Part shown: positions 52,301-61,300 of the stretch, one piece after another
Layout of the letters: every line of letters starts with the position of its first letter
Position numbering within the stretch: position 1 is the first letter of the stretch
DNA from: Gari tellinella
Taxonomy: Eukaryota; Mollusca; Bivalvia; Cardiida; Psammobiidae
DNA: 64,000 bases
Reading direction: 5' to 3'
NCBI GenBank assembly: GCA_922989275.2
Contig: OV277866.1
Coordinates: 52,877,246-52,941,245, forward strand
The notes under the pieces: generated by a model
The model's input: the letters and a program-made list of their open reading frames with translations, nothing else
Databases searched by the model: none
What the model was told of the DNA's origin: nothing
Translations under genes and position numbers: made by a program

Positions 52301-55300
52301 GCTAGTGTTTATTTTGCGAACGATAGACATTACTGGGTGACCACACCATGTCACTGTTGTCTGTGAAATTGGTCGTCTACAACAATTCTCAAATGTGTTT
52401 TCTTTTAGTAAATATAATTAGTTAAAATCCAAATGATATTTCACTGCCTTATGCCCTGGGTACAGGGACTATTTGCAAATTGGTTTGATCTTGATCAGAC
52501 GCCGCGTGACACAGCGTCTAATGAAGATGAAAACTGTTTGACAGTCGTCTCAATAAGTCTAAACTTTTTGACGGTCAAAGTACCAAAATATTGAAACTTG
52601 ATAAATAAAAGCAAACGACAATTGTTTAAAATTGATGACGTCATGACAGTGAAGAGGTTAGGACAAAATAAAATATACTATTTCGCCTTCCACAAAATTC
52701 TGTCAATGTCGATGGCTTAGATCTGAAACAAACTGACCCTCTTTATTTCTTATGACGGTCAATCAGATCGATATCAAGGATAAAATACTGATGTAGTTTA
52801 TTCACAGAACTGACCAAAAGGAAGCTGTTGTTTCAACTTGTTTGCAGAAAAAATAATTAATAATCTAATATTTATTTTATTACATCGAGATGTATACCCT
52901 GGCTGTGGAATAAAATATGTTGTGAATACCAATTTAGAGCCGCCGTGCTGGTAACGCGAGAAACGACGTCACATTGTTTATATCATTACAAAAAAGAAAG
53001 AAGAATAGAGAAAATAATATCATATAGAGTGACAAAAAGAATATCATATAGAGTGACAGTATTTTTTGATAGATGTAAAAGACATGCACTTTTTTTCATT
53101 TGGTCTATGGGAAATTAACAGTGTAGCTCAAAGCGAGGTGAAATAATACGGTTTATTAATCATTGACTATACATACCTCGGTGGGTCATTTGCCATCAAC
53201 CAATCAGAAATGAACTTGTGTTCTGCATAGTTTTGAACGGCCAATAGAGTAGCTCCAAAGGACTGTAAACATAGATCAGTACAAATTTATAAATTCCCAT
53301 ACAGACGTGTTTAGCACAATTCAGTACATATTTATATACACGTATCCATATAGGACAACAATCACAGTTCATCGCATATTCATATACATAGGTTTCATAA
53401 AGGCCTATACTCAAAGTGTTGTCTATATTCAAATGTCCTTAAAGAACTATAGTAACAGTTTAATACATAGTAATATATACATATACATATAGCACTACAT
53501 TCAGATTTGATGTTATATAACTACAATGTATCCATGAAATATATTAATTTAATATCCATAAAACTGTAGGACTATCAATATCGACAAGTACATAAACATC
53601 ATTCTCGTAATGCAAGACTATAAATATCATATCAAAATTGGGCTTCTTCACGACCTTACCACTAGTAAAATGGTTATTGGCAAGCAGTTTGGACACTCAT
53701 TTCAACATTTTTAAGTCAAATAACATAAAACTTATATTTGAGAAATAAAAGCAGACGACGATTCTTTTTAGAAATAGATAACGTCATGGCATTGGATGGA
53801 TAAAAACAATCTATATTACAGTATGGACATACCCAGCAATAAGCGTCTGCCTCCTCGTACACTCGTAGTTCATCGTCAGCAAACATGTAACAGTGGACGC
53901 CATTCTGGAACCAGCCATTTGGACAACCTAAACAGAAACAAGTAACTTTGAAACGTTTGATCGCAAGCAGTATAACTATTACATGCCCTTCTGGGACCAT
54001 AACTCATGGACAACTTAACCTGGAAAGCAGGCCATCAAAGGAATGTCATATGTTCAGCTCAATATATCAAAGCATGAGGGAAACAAGTGTAGAAAACGAT
54101 GTACAGGTATTTCTTATAGTTTTAGTTCCAAAAGAGACATATAACTCATAGATAAGTTGACGAATTTGAAAGGACACATAAACTGAATTTGAGTTCATCA
54201 AATGAATGTCATATACTCTCATATGTCAAAGCATGTAAGAGGAAAGTGCGGAAACCTGGACGGACGGAGGGATATCGTCATGCCATGATACGCCCTATAT
54301 GAAGACTGGTATATAACCATTTACCAGACTTATTGCATTTCAAAATTGTGTTGGCCAACCATAGACATGATCGCAGTATAGTTGTATGACCATGATCTAC
54401 AAATGAAAACTCGTCATTTGTAATACTCTTTTAATGGACAATCCGAAACTTCCAATTACGTCTAGTCCATTTTGTACTATTTAGAGTTGTTTCTGTAAAA
54501 CAATGAAAATTGCAAACTGTGCAGACTCTGATCAGGAGCCCTCTGGTTAAGGACTGCACTGTAAACAAAGGATCAGTGTATGCTCAACATGTATCACTGT
54601 TTGTTAGTAACGACTTAACCAGTCACCAGAATTGATTGTGTTAAAGTTCTGTATATACTGGTGAATGTCAAATAGTGTAGACCACGACAAGTCATTAACG
54701 AAGCGGCTGCTCTTGGTCTACACTGTTTTGAAATGCAGTAAGTACGGATCAAAATTTAATGTGCATGGTGATACAATTTTTAAGTTGACATATACAATGG
54801 ACCTTTCTATATTACATTTTTGTACTGCAGAGGCTTTGAAATAAATACCGATTTTATATAATGTTCATCTAATATGGGGTTGTCAGTAGTAATCTAACAA
54901 AGTCCTTTTTGTATGAGCAAAATAATTAAATAATAAAAACGGTTAGTAACGATATCTTATAAACATATTCTGATTGTTTTCTAATAATTTTGAAAATATT
55001 CATCAGTGTTACTGATAACAAATATAATTCAATAGTCTTTCCTCTATTTTAGTGTCCGTGGCGTTTTTACCTTTCAGGTTTTACAAAACAGAGCACTAGA
55101 AATAACAATTTGCTTTACATTAAGCCTCTCTATAACGACCACTAACATAAATCGTGTCGATTACTATACGTTTAAGATGACTGCTTAAAGGAAGATACCA
55201 GTAAAAGAATAAAATCCTTCAGGACGTTTCTATTTTACTATCACCTTGCCTAAAGCTGTCACCTGTCTTTTATACAATCAATTATCCTTGTTTTCATGGT

Positions 55301-58300
55301 CATAATATATAGGTTTTACTGTATCTTAAATGGGGTTTGGATGATAGATATATTTGACCGAGTTTTGTACAGAATATTATAATATTTGGCATGATAGAAA
55401 ATGCAACACGCTATTGTATCATGAGCTGCGTGACTTCTATCACTATCAACTACATGGATATGTTTTGTTAAGGGGCAGTTTGACCCATACACCATTATCA
55501 AATGTATCGGTCGGGAGCTCCTGTCGGAGGGATAGGGTTCCCCACATGTATGTGTGTCATTTACAAATTGTCTAGTGTAAGGTTTACTTGACGTATGCAA
55601 ACAGCGTATGCAGAGGACTCCCAAAGAAGAGAAGTTAAAAAACAAACCGCATTTGTTTCAAAGCATTTATATAAGCAGAATAGTAATAGTATGTGCTTTT
55701 TCAAGGGATATTTTACCGTTTGTGGCAATGGTAATTTTTTCCCTATAGATAAATTGACATTTGTGTTTAGCTGCTGAAATCATGTTATATATATAAGTAG
55801 CATTATGACACTAGAATGTTCGGTACAGTGGAGAAGACGTTTTCATTTCCCAATAAACGCGTTAACTCTTAAGCTATTTTCCCGATGCAAACAGTTATGA
55901 GCCAGATCAGACGCCGGGTTACCCGGCATCTGATCAGGCTCAAAACGGTTGCCACTCATTCTAAAATGAGGAGTCAAAGATTTCTAAAAGTTGTCATTTT
56001 TACCGTTTTATTCATTGCGTTTGCGTTCCGTTTGCGTTGAAATGAGAAATAATAACGTATTCTCCTCTGTTGTACATGTACTGCATGACGTGTGCTATAG
56101 TACGGAAAACGTTCTGCTTTCCCATTTAAATGAAAACTCAACGTAAACTCAATGCATTAAAATGAAGAAATGACGGGTTCTTGAAATCGTAGGTGATTCA
56201 TTATTTTGACAGAAGAAATACATGTATTAATATTATCAGTGTCAAAACGTTTGCGGTATGATGTGTCTGGACTGAATTCAGGCTGTTTCAAAGTCGACTT
56301 TAGTCGTTTGTGGTGGTTAATGGGTATATTCCTTTTGTACTCTTCATCGCTTCCCACTGAAATACGTTAAATCGATCCCGGATATGTGAATAGTTTGGGT
56401 CAAGCGGTGTCCTCATTTTGACTTACGTCCGCCCATGCCGGGTCACGGGTTCGATTCCCACCAGAGCTCAATATTTTTTTTTTATTGAAATGCATTATTT
56501 TAAACAGAATTTCTTATACTAAACTAATTCTTACCCGTTTATATAAGCGTTTGTCACATATTTACAAATTACTATTTTTAATGCTATATCTGGTTGCGAG
56601 TCTCTTTAAGCACAAGAGTATGTAAAAAAAACAAGACTACAGGTAATGTAAAAGCTATCGGTGAAGCTGCCAATGTGTATAACTAGAACCCGATCAGAAA
56701 TAACACTACCCCTGGGCTTTATAAATAGTACATGTAAAGCTGTAATAAACAATGTACGCCCACCATTGTCAATAGAGCCAGTGTGTACACAGTGGCAGTA
56801 ATTATACACTAAACTACACATCCGCCAGCAATATCATAGCCAACGACTTAACATAATCGTTAAACGAAACGTGAAACCATTTTACAGCAGTCATCTTTGC
56901 GATTCACGTATTTCGTCTCTTGTTTTTTCGACTTGCAGATTTGGTATTTTATGTCCGTTTGTTTTACATGTTCAGTCTCTTTACCCGTTCACTGTCTTAC
57001 CCGAATACAATAGTTACTTGCAAACAGTATGTACCCTGATCAGACGCCGCGTAACGCGGCGTCTGATCAGGGCACAAACTGTTTGACACTCATTTCAATA
57101 TTTCTTAAGTAAAACTATTTTTGACGGCCAAAATACTTAATATCTAAATCTGTGAGATAAAAGCATATTACACTTGTTTAAAACTGATGACGTCGTGTCG
57201 GTGAAGGGGTTAACTTCGCGACTAAACATTCAATATACAGACGTTTCTTTTCTTTCTGTTTCCTCTTTTTGAAATTGTGTCCCATATGTGTAATTTGTTA
57301 TATTTTAACCAAAATAGAACATTCCATATACACACAGGTGATATCTGTGTACTCGTATAATACGCTTGAGTGAATCCTGTAAACCATTCACAAGGCGGGT
57401 AGTTTCCCTTGGTATAGTATCCCCGTACATGTTTACATGTCACCATCACAAGTTGATCGAACCTTGACTGCTTTTCGTAAACAGTCTACATTCTGGTCAG
57501 ATGCCTTATAGCTCTTCATTTGATTCGGAATTGATTTGTTGGACTCCTGTTATCAAGTCTCTTCAATAAGAAAATAACTAAACCCCTTAAGTTGGCACAT
57601 GTTTACGAAAACATGGACCTGGTTGAATCAAATATAAAAAATTTCATGGAAACGGTAGAATTGAATACACCAGTAAAATTGCATGGAAATAGCTTAATTA
57701 AATGCATTAACTTTCATGGAAACGGTAGAATCAAATACACAAACTTTAGAGGAAATGGTTTAAATACCCCGGTACATAAACTTTTAATAAGACTCCATGA
57801 ATTAATTCTCCATATATAATAATGTTTCATCACTTGTGTATTAAGTCCGTATGTTTTAAATATCGAATACGCAACGCAAATCAGAGCAGAATCTGATTTG
57901 CTGATGTAACGCAAATTCAAAAACGAAAAACAATATTTAGAGTCGAAATATTAATCTGGGCGCTTAGCATAATATAATAACACCTATAATAATAATATTA
58001 CATTAATTATTAATGAATAATCGTTATAACCTCAAGATAAGGAGAACGTTCAAGTACATGTACAGTTTTTTGCAAATGCATGCGCTTACAACCCTGCTTT
58101 CTTAAACTAAAATGAATATGATAAATACAGTTTTCTATTTTCCGATACAAATATAATAAGAGGCTGTACCAAAACCTGCAGAGACGTCAATGTTTACTGT
58201 GTAAAAATAATATTAGTTATTATTTGCCGTTATCATTATTCAAACACTGCCACCTCATTTGATCTTGGAATTCTCGTAGTATTATTATGTATTTCAATTT

Positions 58301-61300
58301 TCAAATTATGTACACCAGAGTACTTTATGTAGACTTTGTTGATTACTCTTTTTAATATTAAAACTTTATATTTCCCCTCATTTGGAGCTTTAGGTCAATA
58401 TTATTATTTTAATTATATACAGTAGAGTACTTTATTTAAATTATGTTGATTGATTACTCTTATTAATATTTGTTACTTTTAATGTTTGCATGACCATTTT
58501 ATGCGTCGCAGTGCCGTAAACCCCACCTCAATCAAACTATTTTGATATGTGAAAACAGCATTGAAAAGTTTCAATTGTCTGACTTTTGGTGTCATAATGT
58601 AGAGTTTTATATATGTGTGTGTGTGATATGGCATGCAATGTAATTTATACCATCTCTTACAATTCATTTCAGGGATTGCGTTGCACTATTTCATAGTTAT
58701 TATTGTATATGTATCTATGTATGCTGAATGTGCAATTATGAGATGTAAGTATCTACAAACAGTGCAAAGGTGTATACAATAGAGTGAACAAAATATTGAC
58801 GACAAAAATAGCTAAATATGAAGTAATTATGTGGCGAAGTATATCTGCGTGCATTTGTCTCCCCTGGTGATGCAAACTGCACCCATATATACATGTACCA
58901 TATCCTATCAAATAGCATGCATAATGCATGCAGAAAAAGTGCATAAACACTGCAGCGGAAGTAGGAAACAAATAGGAAGCGCCGTGGTAAGACAATGTAA
59001 TTGTGCATGCAGTCACGCACTCATTACATGTACAACACTGGCACAGATATTTTGTAGGTAGGTAGGTAGGTAGGATTAACGCCCCTCCAGATCAACAGCG
59101 ACCTATAATGGAGGGGATGTCCAGAGCAGAGGTTAGTCATTTTAATTCTAGGGGGATACAGATGGAACCCCACTGCTGATGAATAGAATGGTTCTCTTAC
59201 ATTCCCGGGGTAGATCACCGAACTTGGATAAAATTCTCATCATAAGGATCATAAGGATCATGAGTAATTTTATTTGGACACTTCGGGATCGGACCAGTGA
59301 CCCCTGCGTTACTAGTCAAGCGCGTTATAGCTAGAGAACGAATCCGCAACTCTCGAACATACAGTTATGGGACATAATTATTCGCCACCCTACGAATTTT
59401 TGGCATTTTTCCACACATGATTTTACATTACTAGTGATGCCACACAATTGTCGAACAAAATATTACACAACAGTGTAGTGTAGTGTAGGGCAGTTTAAAA
59501 GTTAGTGTGTTGACTTTTCAAATTTAGATCTATTCTCTGATGTTCGGACCAGTATATATCTGTTGTTAGGTAACTTTAGAATAAAAATGAAAAAAAGTCG
59601 ACTCGTTCCACTAAACTGATTGTCATGGTAACGAATTGGACAAATAACTAGAACTGAAGAACGTTTTTATTTAAAAACATATTCTCCCGCACAATAGTGC
59701 TCTTTCAAATGGAAAATAAAGAAAGTTAAAGAAATTGTTAGTGTTCAAGTTTACTGACATGCGATAAATGCTAAGATTAACATGGTAGTCTATGGGAAAT
59801 CAAGTTTACCGATTAAACTTTAGAACTATGTGGCTGACCATGAAGTTACAGAACTTTAGAATTGCATTTCCTTATTTTACTATTAACAACATATGTAAGG
59901 TGTTCGTTAATCCGGTGTAGTTTTACATAATTTTCATCTATTGTTACCATGGCAACCATATAATGTGAACATGGTTCAAATTGTGCACGTACATTCTAAA
60001 ATTACCTAGCAACAAGAACCAAAGAATCACATGCTCAATTCGAGACTAGAATACATTTAACGGCTCTTTGCTCAAGCTCTGAACACCAATCAGAACTACA
60101 TTGCGTGTTGTCTAGAGTTTATTTCTAGAAAACCGTTGAGAAATACTGGCAAAAATAAGCAAAGTTTTTGTAGGGTGGCGAATAATTATGTCCACTGACT
60201 GTACCTTTCATATGCCGAAAGTCAAACAGACTGGTACAAACAGTACATTGTCAACTAAACTTTTATATGGAACGTTTCGTCAATGTACCATCTAGTTTTT
60301 TATTCTCTATAACGGTTTGAGCTGGCGAAACCTGATCCCAGTTAGATTGCGTGCTGCATAGATCAATAGTTGGTGAATGTATTTCTTGTAAAGTCACATT
60401 TGTATAAAACGACAACTTCATGGATGGACATGTCGATATTAACAGAACGGTGACTAGTGAATGAATGACAAAATAAATGTACATGCAAAATGCATTTATT
60501 TTGTACTGCACTTAGCTGACACCTGTCTTAAATTTATAGCAAACTCTTTGTCAGTGGTCGCTTAATTAAGGTTGGCTGTAATTGTTTCAAAAACCATTCA
60601 CATCCTGAAGTAGGCTGATCCATTCTTAGTGTAAGGAACTATGTGACAAAATAGTTAAATGGAAGGGAACAGTAAAGCCATGAGAAAATGGGTATTTAAC
60701 TATTAACTTCATAGCCTGTCTCTAGTTGTGACGACATGTGACCACTTAAAGCAGGTTGCAAGTAAAGCATGGTGTGCCTAAAGGCACATTCTGCTTTACT
60801 TTTAGCCTGCTTTAAGCTCTGATTTGCTATAATATGGAAAACATTTCTTTTTATACATATTCATGAATGTATAAATTGGGACTATTTTCTTTAGTGGAGG
60901 AATACATTGAAGGGGTAAAATAAGTTTTTATTGAGTAATGGTATAATCACAGGTATAAATGGGTTAAACTTCTGCACACTGCGAGCTAAATTGTTTTAAC
61001 GGTTAAAAGCAATTTGTTACTGAGTCTAAGTTGTTTGCCACTATGATATTTCTTTAAAGAAATTTCAGATACATGTATATCAAGTCTTAGAATTGTGCCA
61101 ACCACTGAATTGGGAAAATTGTCTGCCAGTTGACAGTAGAATATCTGATTCCTTTGTCACTTTATGTTTGTATTTTTGTATAGTCATTCTGGTGTTTTAA
61201 TTCTGTTCTGCAAATGTTTGACATTATGAATCTTTTTTAAGTATAGCTACTTGAATTGTCGAAATACATTTTCTTTCATAGTGCTTTATTACACTTCTTT

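Noticed and set aside
55354..55645. Overlapping open frames on both strands near 55.4-55.6 kb
   Set aside because: No domain signature, no splice sites that fit contactin phases, and composition like the surrounding intron.
56425..56480. Functional tRNA gene
   Set aside because: Only the T-arm/B-box half is convincing; the acceptor stem and D-arm do not pair.
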